Shown one piece after another: positions 1-8,645 of a stretch of DNA of 64,000 nucleotides. This stretch comes from GWE2-42-39 sp942493345. GTDB taxonomy: Bacteria > Bacteroidota > Bacteroidia > Bacteroidales > Prolixibacteraceae. The notes beneath the pieces are model-generated. The model was not told the DNA's origin and made no database searches. It saw only the letters and a list, made by a program, of their open reading frames with translations. The stretch is taken from assembly GCA_942493345.1 (NCBI GenBank), contig OW818695.1, forward strand, positions 744,001 to 808,000, read 5' to 3'. Every line of letters starts with the position of its first letter. The first letter of the stretch is position 1. The position numbers and the translations under genes were made by a program.

Positions 1-132
1 TTGTCCCGGGGCAGGCAAATACGAATGAATCGTTTTTATAAATTGCCCATGCGCAAACAAACTGACTGACCCCAGCAACGCACATGCAATTAAATTTTTG
101 ATTGTTTTGCGAATCTTCATTTTTACCATCAT
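1..132 (-). CDS. Exported protein, 5' fragment under B12 riboswitch control
   Basis: Only the first 40-44 codons lie in the window; the gene runs off the left edge. The reading frame starts at ATG 132, with in-frame alternatives at 129 and 120, and begins with a clear Sec signal peptide: basic start (KIRKTIK), hydrophobic core (LIACALLGSVSLFA) and a probable cleavage site after HGQ. The mature part opens with FIKTIHSYLPAPGQ. A PAPGQ motif just after the signal peptide recalls surface proteins encoded with B12 uptake genes in Bacteroidota; that link is from memory. The cobalamin riboswitch upstream on the same strand strongly suggests a role in corrinoid uptake. The exact family cannot be named from this fragment. 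Confidence 0.7.
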   Translation of the reverse strand, partial: MMVKMKIRKTIKNLIACALLGSVSLFAHGQFIKTIHSYLPAPGQ

Positions 133-215
133 TAAAGTTGATGGATTTCGCAGCTTAGATAGGAAAAACCAGAGCAGTTACTGTTCTTTTGCTTTTTTCC
201 CGAAAGCTTTAAAAC

Positions 216-391
216 CCTTTGTATCCGGCAGGTCTTCTGACTTATCCTACTTTTCACCGCCTTCCCGTTTTGAACGATACAAAACAGTGGCCTGATGGTA
301 AAAAAATTACGGAATTACAGCAGCGGGAACTGTACCGGATTATCACCGGTTTCCCTATTATCCCAAAACGGGACCAAATACCCCGCAAAGG
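216..391 (-). promoter_or_regulatory. Cobalamin (B12) riboswitch
   Basis: Read on the minus strand, the element has the hallmarks of the cobalamin class in order: GGGAAACCGGTG followed by ATAATCCGGTACAG, CCCGCTGCTGTAA, CCACTG, GGGAAGGCGG, and the B12-box-like AAGTCAGAAGACCTGCC. A P1 stem closes it: CCTTTG at 391-386 pairs with CAAAGG at 221-216, and GTAT pairs with ATAC. The riboswitch sits about 85 bases upstream of the exported-protein gene at the left edge, so cobalamin should repress that gene and any downstream B12 transport genes outside the window. Confidence 0.93.
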
Positions 392-614
392 TAATTATTT
401 TTTCTGCATGCAATCTTTTTTATTAATTCAAAAAAACGAGGCTGGTGGCATTCATTAGACAACCTAAAAATAGTAGTACAATCAACCCAAATATTCCATT
501 TATCAACAACTGTATTTTTAAAGTAAATGATGGATGTTTTCAGAAAAAATGCCTTATTTTTGAACGACATTAAGCAACAAAAGCTCGAAAAATCGACATA
601 AATAATAAAAAAAA

Positions 615-1082
615 ATGGCTACGATTACAGTTAATAGCTACGATGAATTTGCCAGTTATCTAGGGAAAGAAATCGGCGTTTCTGAATACCTGAAAGTTAC
701 CCAGGATTACATCAATAAATTTGCTGATGCGACTTTGGACTGGCAGTGGATACACACCGATCCGGAACGTGCAAAAGTAGAATCGCCGTACAAGGCAACG
801 ATTGCACACGGGTATTATTCAGTTTCGATGCTAGCCTATTTTTGGATGCAGTTGATGGAAGTAAAAAATACAAAAATGATGATTAATTACGGAATTGAAA
901 ATATCCGTTTTGGTCAGCCGGTTGTTGTCAACAGCGAAATCAGGGTCCGTGTAAAATTACATTCCATCTCCAATCTACGGGGAATTGCCAAAGTACAACT
1001 CGACATCAGAATGGAAATGAAGGACAGTGCAAAACCAGTTATGACAGGCATTCTGACATTCCTGTATCATTTCGAAAATTAA
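615..1082 (+). CDS. MaoC family dehydratase ((R)-specific enoyl-CoA hydratase-like)
   Basis: 155 residues with a single hot-dog fold of the MaoC/NodN type. The hydratase signature is visible: Asp42 and His47 in DWQWIHTDPERA, followed by the AHG turn near residue 65 and a strand with FGQPVVVNS. Family members hydrate trans-2-enoyl-CoA to (R)-3-hydroxyacyl-CoA. The usual length is about 150 residues, so the gene is complete. It stands alone between the riboswitch and an esterase gene, so the physiological acyl-CoA cannot be inferred. The start at ATG 615 follows an A-rich leader, as is common in Bacteroidota. Confidence 0.85.
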   Translation: MATITVNSYDEFASYLGKEIGVSEYLKVTQDYINKFADATLDWQWIHTDPERAKVESPYKATIAHGYYSVSMLAYFWMQLMEVKNTKMMINYGIENIRFGQPVVVNSEIRVRVKLHSISNLRGIAKVQLDIRMEMKDSAKPVMTGILTFLYHFEN

Positions 1083-1134
1083 ACAGATTGAATCCTTCGT
1101 TACCGGATTTAGAACGATACTTACATCAACAATT

Positions 1135-2091
1135 ATGAACATAACAAAACTAGTCATCGCCTGTTTCGTCATTCTTTTCAGTTTTGGCGAATTACACGCC
1201 CAACGGTATCAAACAGAGATTACCGATTCGGTGTCGATGAATACTTATACGTATGCAACCAAAGATGGTGAAGAATTAAAGCTGGACCTTTATCTACCGG
1301 CCCTTAAATTCGAAAAAAACAAACCGGTTTTTATATATGTCCACGGAGGCGGATTTTCTGGAGGCGACCGTTCGAATGGAAAAACGTTCTGCACCCGGCT
1401 TGCAAAAATGGGTTATGCTGCGATTTCGCTTGGATACCGGTTGACCAGAAAGAATAAAGAAGCAGGTTTTGGCTGCGACTGTCCGGCCATCGAAAAAAGG
1501 GCAACCTTCCAGGCTTCGGTTGACGACATCCAGGATGCTACCTCCTATTTAATACAGAACCGCGAACTGTTTGGTATCGATCCGCATAAAATTATTTTGA
1601 GCGGAAGTAGCGCCGGGGCAGAAGCAGTGCTGAATGCTGCTTACCAGCCTCCTTTTTGCTATGGCCTTGATTCCGGCCCGGTTGCCTATGCCGGGGTAAT
1701 CAGCATGGCAGGCGCAATCCCCGACCTGAGCAAGGTGTACAACGAATCGGCCATCCCTTCCATGTTTTTTCACGGCACCTGCGACAACCTGGTTCCGTAT
1801 GCTTCGGCTCCGCACCATTACTGCAAGGAAAACGAGCCCGGCTATATCATGCTTCATGGAGGATATTCCATTTCTGAAAAACTTCGCGAACTGGGAAAAC
1901 CGTATTGGCTGATTACCATTTGCGGGGGAGCCCACGAATGGGCAGGCCGTCCGACAAACGATTATTTCGATGAAATAACCCGCTTTTGCTACGAATTTGT
2001 CCTTCAGGGCAAAAAACAACAAATTCACACGATTGTACCCGGCAACCAGAACAAATGCACGTACCAAACATTTAACTTTTGCAACGAATGA
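1135..2091 (+). CDS. Secreted alpha/beta-hydrolase (esterase/lipase-like)
   Basis: 318 residues with an N-terminal signal peptide ending near HAQ23, so it is exported to the periplasm or beyond. The HGGG oxyanion motif is at residues 70-73, the nucleophile elbow GSSAG at 157-161 (Ser159), a likely catalytic Asp in GTCDNLVPY (Asp217) and His267 in GGAHEW. This order matches carboxylesterases of the BD-FAE/hormone-sensitive-lipase type. Several Cys residues (CDC, CYG, CKE) may form disulfides. The substrate is unknown; a carbohydrate ester is plausible but only an inference. Confidence 0.83.
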   Translation: MNITKLVIACFVILFSFGELHAQRYQTEITDSVSMNTYTYATKDGEELKLDLYLPALKFEKNKPVFIYVHGGGFSGGDRSNGKTFCTRLAKMGYAAISLGYRLTRKNKEAGFGCDCPAIEKRATFQASVDDIQDATSYLIQNRELFGIDPHKIILSGSSAGAEAVLNAAYQPPFCYGLDSGPVAYAGVISMAGAIPDLSKVYNESAIPSMFFHGTCDNLVPYASAPHHYCKENEPGYIMLHGGYSISEKLRELGKPYWLITICGGAHEWAGRPTNDYFDEITRFCYEFVLQGKKQQIHTIVPGNQNKCTYQTFNFCNE

Positions 2092-2229
2092 AACGAACAT
2101 GCCGCTGAAAATAATTTATTAGGATGCGGCACAAAGGAAAATGAAAATCTGGTTCAAAATGGAAGCTCCCTGGCATGGATTCCCAAGCGAACGATCAAAA
2201 AAATTAATGAACTAATAACGATATTTTGA

Positions 2230-3057
2230 ATGAAAACATTTTTTACACTCATTTTTTTAGCTGCCTGCTTTAATACTTTCGCCCAGGACATAAACGTGAT
2301 AAGCTACAATATCCGCTATAATAATCCGGGCGACGGCGAAAATGCCTGGCCCAAACGAAAAGATTTGGTTGGCCAGTTGCTCCGCTTTCATGAAGCCGAT
2401 ATTTTTGGTTTACAGGAAGCCATGATCCAACAAATAGAAGATATATGCAAAGCCTTACCCGAATTCAAATGGGTGGGAGTTGGACGTATCGATGGGAAAC
2501 AAGCCGGAGAATTTTCACCTGTTTTTTACAACTCCGAAAAATTTAAATTGCTTGACAACGGCAATTTCTGGCTTGCTGAAGATTGCACCAAACCGGCGCT
2601 TGCCTGGGATGCAGCATGTGAAAGGGTTTGCTCGTGGGCAATATTAGAAGAAAAACAATCAGGGAAAAAAATATTGGTGCTGAATACCCATTTTGACCAT
2701 GTTGGCAAAATTGCCCGCGAGAAATCAGCCGAATTAACACTTCGGAAAATAGAAGAAATTAACAATGAAAAATTACCAGTAATATTGACAGGCGACTTCA
2801 ATACGTTTCCTGATACAAAACCAATTGAGATTATTAAAACAAAATTATCCAATTCAAAAGAAATTTCGGAACAAGCGCCATACGGGCCGGAAGGAACATT
2901 TAACTCGTTCAACTTCAACCACCCGTTGGATAAGCAGATCGACTTTATTTTCGTCAACAAAAAGGTGAAGGTGAAAAAATATGCCGTACTTTCCGATTCG
3001 AAAAACCTGCATTATCCTTCCGACCACCTGCCGGTTTTCGTTACTGTTGAACTTTGA
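2230..3057 (+). CDS. Secreted endonuclease/exonuclease/phosphatase family protein
   Basis: 275 residues: a signal peptide ending at FAQ19, then a complete EEP (DNase I-like) domain. Visible active-site motifs are SYNIRY (Asn27), LQEA (Glu63, metal ligand), LNTHFDHVG, LTGDFNTFPD and the C-terminal SDHLPV with the catalytic His. The family contains secreted phosphodiesterases and sphingomyelinase-like enzymes; Bacteroidota members near this length are usually annotated only at family level. The clpP gene follows 19 bases downstream on the same strand and may be co-transcribed. Confidence 0.87.
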   Translation: MKTFFTLIFLAACFNTFAQDINVISYNIRYNNPGDGENAWPKRKDLVGQLLRFHEADIFGLQEAMIQQIEDICKALPEFKWVGVGRIDGKQAGEFSPVFYNSEKFKLLDNGNFWLAEDCTKPALAWDAACERVCSWAILEEKQSGKKILVLNTHFDHVGKIAREKSAELTLRKIEEINNEKLPVILTGDFNTFPDTKPIEIIKTKLSNSKEISEQAPYGPEGTFNSFNFNHPLDKQIDFIFVNKKVKVKKYAVLSDSKNLHYPSDHLPVFVTVEL

Positions 3058-3076
3058 TAACTATAAAACAAAAAAT

Positions 3077-3673
3077 ATGAAAACATCACGAATAGAAAAT
3101 TGCGAGGAAACAGAAACAACCGGGAAGAAAAGTTCGATACAAAAACTGATCGATCAGAAATTTCTCGAACAGCGAAAAATCTTCCTCTGGGGACAAGTCG
3201 ACGACGAATCGGCTGAAGATATTGTAAGCAAATTGCTTTATCTCGAATCGGTTAGTCCGGGCGAAAAAATTACGTTCTTCATCAATAGTCCCGGGGGTGT
3301 TGTCACTTCCGGATATTCCATTATGGATACCATGAACCTGATTTCATCGCCGGTATCAACCGTGTGCATGGGACTGGCTGCCTCAATGGGTTCCATTCTT
3401 TTGTCGGCCGGAAAGAAAGGCGAACGGTTTATTTACCCGATGGGCGAAGTGATGATCCACCAGCCCAGCATTGGCTATTTGCAAGGCAGCGCAAGCGATT
3501 TGGAAATTCATGCAAAACAAATCATGAAAACCAAGCAACAGGCAGCCGAGATTTTATCGAAAAACTGCAAACAACCATTGCAACAAATATTAAACGATTT
3601 CGAACGGGATTACTGGATGGACGCAAAAGAATCGGTTGCATACGGAATTGTCGACGGAATCTACAAAATCTAA
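3077..3673 (+). CDS. clpP: ATP-dependent Clp protease proteolytic subunit
   Basis: 198 residues from ATG 3077; an upstream in-frame start at 2981 would run into the preceding gene and is not expected. The ClpP catalytic triad is complete: Ser103 in GLAASMGS, His128 in MIHQP and Asp178 in ERDYWM. The FINSPGG oxyanion loop is at 68-74. With a Clp ATPase it would form the cytoplasmic barrel protease. It is not next to clpX or tig here, so it may be a second ClpP copy; the N-terminal 20 residues (ENCEETETTGKK) are polar and not typical of the core housekeeping enzyme. Confidence 0.88.
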   Translation: MKTSRIENCEETETTGKKSSIQKLIDQKFLEQRKIFLWGQVDDESAEDIVSKLLYLESVSPGEKITFFINSPGGVVTSGYSIMDTMNLISSPVSTVCMGLAASMGSILLSAGKKGERFIYPMGEVMIHQPSIGYLQGSASDLEIHAKQIMKTKQQAAEILSKNCKQPLQQILNDFERDYWMDAKESVAYGIVDGIYKI

Positions 3674-3681
3674 AATTTTCC

Positions 3682-3726
3682 TCACACAGATTTTGCAGAG
3701 AACCCATTCCTGCAAAATCTGTGTGA
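3682..3726. repeat. Perfect 17-bp inverted repeat after clpP
   Basis: TCACACAGATTTTGCAG at 3682-3698 is repeated exactly inverted at 3710-3726, leaving an 11-base loop. It starts nine bases after the clpP stop. There is no T-run after either arm, so it is not a classical intrinsic terminator, but as RNA it would fold into a very stable hairpin that could protect the clpP mRNA 3' end. Confidence 0.85.
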
Positions 3727-3762
3727 ATTACCGATCGATATTCAATAAAAATCCTGAATAAG

Positions 3763-4593
3763 ATGAATGTTACAGGGATGAAAACCGGGTTCAGTAAAGG
3801 TGATTATTGCGATGCGTCGCAAATTACGATGCTTGCCGACAGCATTGGACTGAACCGTGGCTATGCCGCTTTCGATTTTATGAAAGTAGTGAACCGGAAA
3901 CCTTTTTACACCGAAAGGCATCTCGACCGGTTTTACCACACCATGTCGATTTTGCGCATCGAAATTCCGTTTTCGCGAAATGAACTCCATACAATTATTG
4001 AAACGCTTGCCAAAAAAAATACGGCATCAAATTACGGACTGAAATTTTTTGCAGTACCGGTCGAGCTTGCTGATCCGGAGATATTTCAATCTGACATTTA
4101 TATTGTGCCGGTTGATTTGCCAGTTTACTCACCCGATATATTTGAAAAAGGTTCTGTTTTAATCACGAAGGAATACGCCCGTTTTTTGCCCGAAGCCAAA
4201 TCGACCAATTACCTGCCAAGTATTTTCTGGGAAAATGAGCTAAAAAAACACGGGGCGCTCGAAATCCTGTATTGCTACAACAAACAGGTTTTGGAGACCA
4301 CGAAAAGCAATATTTTCATTGTTCGCAACAACCATGTATTTACCCCGGGCGTCAATGTTTTAAAAGGCATCACCCGCAGCATTGTGATCGAGATTCTGCA
4401 CGAAAAGCAAATTTCGTTTTCTGAAAAAGAAGTATCGATCGAAGAACTGTTTTCATCCGACGAAGTGTTTATTACCAGTACTACCAAGGGAGTTGCCCCC
4501 ATCGTAAAAATTGACGGCCAACCAATCAGAGACGGCAATGTCGGGCCGGTAAGTAAAATGCTAATCGAAGAATATAAAAAGCGGCTTCGCTGA
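3763..4593 (+). CDS. Aminotransferase class IV (BCAT/D-amino-acid transaminase/ADC lyase superfamily)
   Basis: 276 residues with the fold-type IV PLP layout: ERHLDR at 51-56 (substrate/phosphate Arg), the PLP lysine Lys146 in EAKSTNYLPSIF, then GALEILY, and Glu178 in VLETTKSNIFIV. Such enzymes transaminate branched-chain or D-amino acids or lyse aminodeoxychorismate; the sequence alone does not decide which. The small size (276 versus about 300-350 for IlvE) fits the lyase/D-amino-acid branch. It is monocistronic between clpP and a convergent peptidase gene. Confidence 0.82.
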   Translation: MNVTGMKTGFSKGDYCDASQITMLADSIGLNRGYAAFDFMKVVNRKPFYTERHLDRFYHTMSILRIEIPFSRNELHTIIETLAKKNTASNYGLKFFAVPVELADPEIFQSDIYIVPVDLPVYSPDIFEKGSVLITKEYARFLPEAKSTNYLPSIFWENELKKHGALEILYCYNKQVLETTKSNIFIVRNNHVFTPGVNVLKGITRSIVIEILHEKQISFSEKEVSIEELFSSDEVFITSTTKGVAPIVKIDGQPIRDGNVGPVSKMLIEEYKKRLR

Positions 4594-4722
4594 TTGATCC
4601 GGGAGAAAAGATTTGTCCACGTCGTGAAATCACCACCCCCTTTCCGAAAATACTGCAACTGAAAACGGATTGCCGGCTGTCCCTTTGGTTTTTGTTTTAT
4701 TGGGATTTAGACTTTGAGCCTT

Positions 4723-6006
4723 CTATTTTGTGTACACCTCGATTACCCGTTCAATCGCATCGCGGCAAACCGGGCAAAAATAAGGTACATCGTTCGATTT
4801 CATCCGGCAATTCATCATGGGACTAAAAACACCGGTTGCCGTGTAGCCACCACCCTCGAAAACACCAACTGTTTTTTCATATTTTGCTTCCCTTGCTGTT
4901 GGCACCGGAGTATTTTTATCCAGCATATTTTCCCATTTCCTGCCGAAATCGACCAGTGTGGTCAGATTGGGTTCCCATGGTTCAACTTCGGGATTGTAAA
5001 AATTTTCGTAAGCCACACTACTGGTATAATATTCGTCGCCCAAGCCGGCAAAAGCATGCCCGAATTCGTGTACAAATACTTTCTCCGAAAGCTCATTATC
5101 GGCCGCCCCGAGGCTTATAAAATTGAAGAAACCGCCCCCTCCGTAACGTTCGGTATTTACCAACACAAAAAGATGGTCCCACGGAACCAGCGCTGCCACA
5201 TCGTAAATGCTTTTCATATCGCCGGAGGTCAGGTAACGTGGCGTTCCGAAGGTATAAAATGTAGAATTGAAAATCGTGTTTTTGTAAATCGATTCCCCCG
5301 GCACATCGGTTCCCGATTCTTCAGAAGGACACAGCACCGCAGAAATATTAAATTTATTTTTGTGTTTATCGAACGGCGGCGTACTGAACAAATAGTCAGT
5401 CATCCGGGTCGCATCGGCCAAAAATTTGTTCATCTCATTTGTCATATATCCTTCGGCCAAAAACACCAGATCGACACATTTTTCAGGTTTCCCGGATACC
5501 CGTATTTTTTTTGTTTCATATTTTTTCGGGCTTTCCCGGAGAATATAATAATCGTCCGGGTCGACAAGCACCGAATGAATAACCGAGAAACCACCGTTCC
5601 ACTGCCGTTGCTCGATTTCCAATTTTATTTTTTTCTTTGGAAAAGGAATGATCGCCGATTGGTAAAATATACGCTTCGCGTGTTTTGCTTCTTCGGTAGT
5701 TTGCCATTCCATAAACAGCGGACAAAATCCTTTGGAAAAGATTAGCTGACCGGTAGCTTCATCGAAAACACGAATGCGAAAATTCCCGAAATCAAACGGA
5801 TCAATCAGGTTATTTTTCGATCCGGCCCAATATGGTTCCAGCTTCATTTGCTGAGGATAAATTTCCGTTGTTTTGCAATCACCTCCCAATAAAAAATCGT
5901 ACCGAAAAGTCTGCTCTCTGAAGAAATCGTGAAAACATACATCCGCTTTTGCCGAAATTGCAGAAAATACCATCAGTAGAAAAAAATATTTGATAGTTTT
6001 GACCAT
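4723..6006 (-). CDS. Secreted M64 family metallopeptidase (IgA peptidase M64-like)
   Basis: 427 residues with a signal peptide ending around SAKA21. The N-terminal ~150 residues match the M64 N-terminal beta domain, and the catalytic domain carries the extended zinc motif HEFGHAFAGLGDEY (His313, Glu314, His317, Asp324). The family is named for a Clostridium IgA protease, but most environmental members have unknown substrates. A Cys-rich C-terminus (MMNCRM, FCPVCRD) could bind metal or form disulfides. It is transcribed toward the aminotransferase and divergently from the MscS gene. Confidence 0.88.
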   Translation of the reverse strand: MVKTIKYFFLLMVFSAISAKADVCFHDFFREQTFRYDFLLGGDCKTTEIYPQQMKLEPYWAGSKNNLIDPFDFGNFRIRVFDEATGQLIFSKGFCPLFMEWQTTEEAKHAKRIFYQSAIIPFPKKKIKLEIEQRQWNGGFSVIHSVLVDPDDYYILRESPKKYETKKIRVSGKPEKCVDLVFLAEGYMTNEMNKFLADATRMTDYLFSTPPFDKHKNKFNISAVLCPSEESGTDVPGESIYKNTIFNSTFYTFGTPRYLTSGDMKSIYDVAALVPWDHLFVLVNTERYGGGGFFNFISLGAADNELSEKVFVHEFGHAFAGLGDEYYTSSVAYENFYNPEVEPWEPNLTTLVDFGRKWENMLDKNTPVPTAREAKYEKTVGVFEGGGYTATGVFSPMMNCRMKSNDVPYFCPVCRDAIERVIEVYTK

Positions 6007-6056
6007 CTCTTTTTATAAATTAAGACAATAAACAAATTTCATAATAAATTGAAAAG

Positions 6057-7310
6057 ATGAAGCATTTTTATCTCTTTTTAAATGACTTTTTTCAGGAGCT
6101 GGCTTTTACCGATTTTCTGGCCGCCGCTTCTTCTGTTATTATCTGCCTGATAGCAATCTGGGTGATTGCTTTCGTGGTTTTCTTTATTACCCGGAAAGTT
6201 TTGCTCAGTTTTATTCACCGGATGGTGATTAAAACAACGTCTGAATGGGACGATTTTCTCCTTCACCGAAAAGTTTTTACAGCCCTTTCCCATCTGCCAT
6301 CTGCTTTCATTTTTTATTTCACCTACAATTTTTCAGAAATAAAAACGGTTGACGAAATTCTTCTTCGGGCCAGTTTAATCTATTTTGTCATTATTGCAAG
6401 TATGACGCTAAACCGGCTGATAAAAGCGGGAATGGACATGTACAATACGACTCCGTATGCACAAACCCGCCCCATAAAAGGATATGCGCAGCTGCTCCAC
6501 ATTTTTGTATATTTTGTTGCCGGTATTTTTATCATCGCGTTTATCGCGGGTAAATCGCCCCTTTGGTTTCTTACCGGATTGGGAGCCATTGCAGCTGTTT
6601 TGCTGTTGGTTTTCAAAGATACTATTCTGGGACTTGTCGCCAGTATCCAGTTGTCGGCCAACAACATGTTAAAACCCGGCGACTGGATTGAAATGCCCAA
6701 ACACAATGCAGATGGCACTGTAATCGATATCAGCCTCAATACAGTGAAAGTACAAAACGGAGACAAAACAATCACCATGATACCCACCTACGCGCTGGTT
6801 TCCGAGTCGTTTAACAATTGGAGGGGAATGGAAGAATCAGGCGGTCGTCGCATCAAGCGCTCGATTAATATTGACATGAAAAGCGTAAAATTTTGCGATC
6901 AGGCATTGCTCGAAAAATTTAAAAAATTCAGGTTGATAAGCGATTATATAGCGAACAAACAAAACGAGATTGCCGAATTCAACAAAAGCCTGAGCATCGA
7001 CCAGAACGACACATTAAACAGCCACAGGCAAACCAACCTGGGAATATTCAGAAAATATATGGAAGCCTACCTGGCAAGCCACCCGATGATTAACACAGAA
7101 ATGACATTCGTAGTTCGGTACCTTCAGCCTACCGAAAGAGGTATTCCCCTGGAAATATATGTATTCAGCAAAGAACAACGCATGCCCGATTACGAATCGA
7201 TACAGGCCGATATTTTTGATCACATTTTGGCTATCATTTCTGAATTCGACCTGAAGGTCTTCCAGAACCCATCGGGAAACGACATCCTTGAATTCATTAA
7301 AAACAACTGA
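6057..7310 (+). CDS. Mechanosensitive ion channel, MscS family (YbdG-like)
   Basis: 417 residues. Five or so transmembrane helices lie in the first 190 residues (VIICLIAIWVIAFVVFFI, LIYFVIIASMTL, LLHIFVYFVAGIFII, WFLTGLGAIAAVLLLVF), the last being the pore-lining helix rich in Gly/Ala. It is followed by the MscS beta domain (LKPGDWIEMP, GTVIDISLNTVKVQ, IPTYALVSESFNNW) and a mixed C-terminal domain. Length and the NW-GM motif fit the YbdG/MscM miniconductance branch, which releases osmolytes on hypo-osmotic shock across the inner membrane. Confidence 0.87.
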   Translation: MKHFYLFLNDFFQELAFTDFLAAASSVIICLIAIWVIAFVVFFITRKVLLSFIHRMVIKTTSEWDDFLLHRKVFTALSHLPSAFIFYFTYNFSEIKTVDEILLRASLIYFVIIASMTLNRLIKAGMDMYNTTPYAQTRPIKGYAQLLHIFVYFVAGIFIIAFIAGKSPLWFLTGLGAIAAVLLLVFKDTILGLVASIQLSANNMLKPGDWIEMPKHNADGTVIDISLNTVKVQNGDKTITMIPTYALVSESFNNWRGMEESGGRRIKRSINIDMKSVKFCDQALLEKFKKFRLISDYIANKQNEIAEFNKSLSIDQNDTLNSHRQTNLGIFRKYMEAYLASHPMINTEMTFVVRYLQPTERGIPLEIYVFSKEQRMPDYESIQADIFDHILAIISEFDLKVFQNPSGNDILEFIKNN

Positions 7311-7378
7311 TTACGATGCGGCGGTTTCTTTATGGATGCCTGAAAATAAATTATATCAGCAGAAATTGAACGAGATAG

Positions 7379-7406
7379 AAGGGTGCAAAAGATGCATCCT
7401 TTTTTC
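7379..7406 (+). terminator. Intrinsic terminator after the MscS gene
   Basis: GGGTGCA at 7381-7387 pairs with TGCATCC at 7393-7399 (one G-U pair) around a five-base loop, followed at once by TTTTTT. It lies 70 bases past the MscS stop. The 190 bases from here to the Lrp-type gene hold no other clear element. Confidence 0.75.
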
Positions 7407-7596
7407 ACAAGTATAAATTTTCAAACTTGATTCGAAAAATTCTCCTATCTGCCTCTTCCTTTTCAAACTAAATTTTCGACGTATGGATTTCACACTGTAA
7501 TAAATGACATATTTTGAAGCATGAATATTTAAGATTTGTTATTTTTTAATACATTTACGTGTCAATTTTTAACCTTAATTGAAATCTATAAAAAAC

Positions 7597-8076
7597 ATGA
7601 ACGACGATTTTATTGAACCTGTTCCACAGATTGATGAGCTGGATGAAAAAATTCTGAAGCTGATTACGAAAAATGCACGGATTCCATTCCTGGAAGTTGC
7701 CAGGGAATGTGGTGTTTCAGGTGCTGCCATTCATCAGCGGGTACAACGGTTATTGAATCTGGGGGTTGTTTCGGGAAGTGAATTTATTGTGAATACCCAA
7801 AAATTAGGATACAACACTTGTGCTTACATGGGCATTCATCTCGAAAAAGCAAAATATCACCAGCAGGTGGTAAAAGCGCTGGAAACCATTCCCGAAATTG
7901 TTGAATGCCATTACGCCACCGGGTCGTATGCCATTTTTATAAAAATCCAGACCAAAACCAATAAACATCTGAAGAAGATCATTGATGAACAACTTCAGTT
8001 AATCGACGGGATTGCCAGCACAGAAACATTTATTTCGCTGGAAATGATGTTTAAACGACAAGTTCCGATCAAGTAA
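7597..8076 (+). CDS. Lrp/AsnC family transcriptional regulator
   Basis: 159 residues from ATG 7597; an upstream TTG at 7579 is less likely. The N-terminal winged helix-turn-helix begins with DELDEKILKLITKNARIPFLEVARECGVSGAAIHQRVQRL, the standard AsnC/Lrp pattern, followed by the RAM (effector-binding, oligomerising) domain with ECHYATGSYAIFIKI. Lrp proteins respond to amino acids. No amino-acid gene is adjacent, so the targets are unknown; the gene is monocistronic with its own terminator. Confidence 0.9.
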   Translation: MNDDFIEPVPQIDELDEKILKLITKNARIPFLEVARECGVSGAAIHQRVQRLLNLGVVSGSEFIVNTQKLGYNTCAYMGIHLEKAKYHQQVVKALETIPEIVECHYATGSYAIFIKIQTKTNKHLKKIIDEQLQLIDGIASTETFISLEMMFKRQVPIK

Positions 8077-8097
8077 GAAACACAGAATTACATAAAT

Positions 8098-8127
8098 AGC
8101 CGGGCAGGAATAGTCCGGCTTTTTTAT
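8098..8127 (+). terminator. Intrinsic terminator after the Lrp-type gene
   Basis: AGCCGG at 8098-8103 pairs with CCGGCT at 8115-8120, followed by a TTTTTT run. It is 22 bases beyond the stop codon. Confidence 0.85.
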
Positions 8128-8171
8128 TATGACCAACTATCGGGAAATTGCACATGATAAATTATCGCTGC

Positions 8172-8645
8172 AAATCAAAGAAAATGTCAACGGAACAAGA
8201 TTCAATCATAATACAGGCAAAAGGGCTGTCTCTTCAGTCGGGAATGAAAAGCATGTATTATTCGCAGCGATATGAAAGTCTGGAAGAAGATGCTTCGCTC
8301 GATGTCTGTACCTTTTTACAGAAAATTCAGAAAAAATCCGGATGTTCGGCCGACAAAAAACAAGTTCCCGAAATGATGGAACAAATGGGAATCACCGCTA
8401 TTTCGGAACGCAAATTAATGTAACTCAGCAATGGGGAGCGGAAACGTACCCAACTGGCCGCTACCCTACTGCAAAAACCCGATTTACTCGTGCTCGATCA
8501 GCCTTTCGTGGGACTTGACGCCAACGCACGGATAAATATTGTGGGGAAATTCAGAAATAACAGGCTTTCGAAAAATCGAAAACAACTAAGAGCCAATCCT
8601 CTTTCTGATAATCAACTCATCGGCCACCAGTGGATAATCTTTTAG
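8172..8645 (+). pseudogene. Remnant of an ABC ATPase (ModF/PhrA-like), interrupted
   Basis: The frame opening at MSTEQDSIIIQAKGLSLQSG resembles the start of an ABC ATPase, and YYSQRYESLEEDASLDV resembles the segment following the Q-loop in ModF-type tandem ATPases, yet the Walker A region between them is missing. After a TAA at 8421-8423 the same frame continues with LSNGERKRTQLAATLLQKP (ABC signature) and DLLVLDQPFVGLDANAR (Walker B and D-loop), then decays. A deletion of Walker A, an in-frame stop and a lost C-terminal half make a working ATPase very unlikely. The upstream 91-codon open frame (8148-8423) is the front part of this remnant. Confidence 0.8.

Noticed and set aside
1549..2100. 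183-codon frame on the minus strand inside the esterase gene
   Set aside because: It shadows a well-supported hydrolase with catalytic motifs, has no family features, and reflects codon bias of the real frame.
2098..2136. GCCGC/GCGGC stem after the esterase gene as a terminator
   Set aside because: The stem is only five to six bases with a long loop and is followed by no T-run.
4714..5745. 343-codon plus-strand frame opposite the M64 peptidase
   Set aside because: The minus strand carries the signal peptide and HEFGH motif; the plus frame is a reverse shadow rich in His/Arg/Phe.
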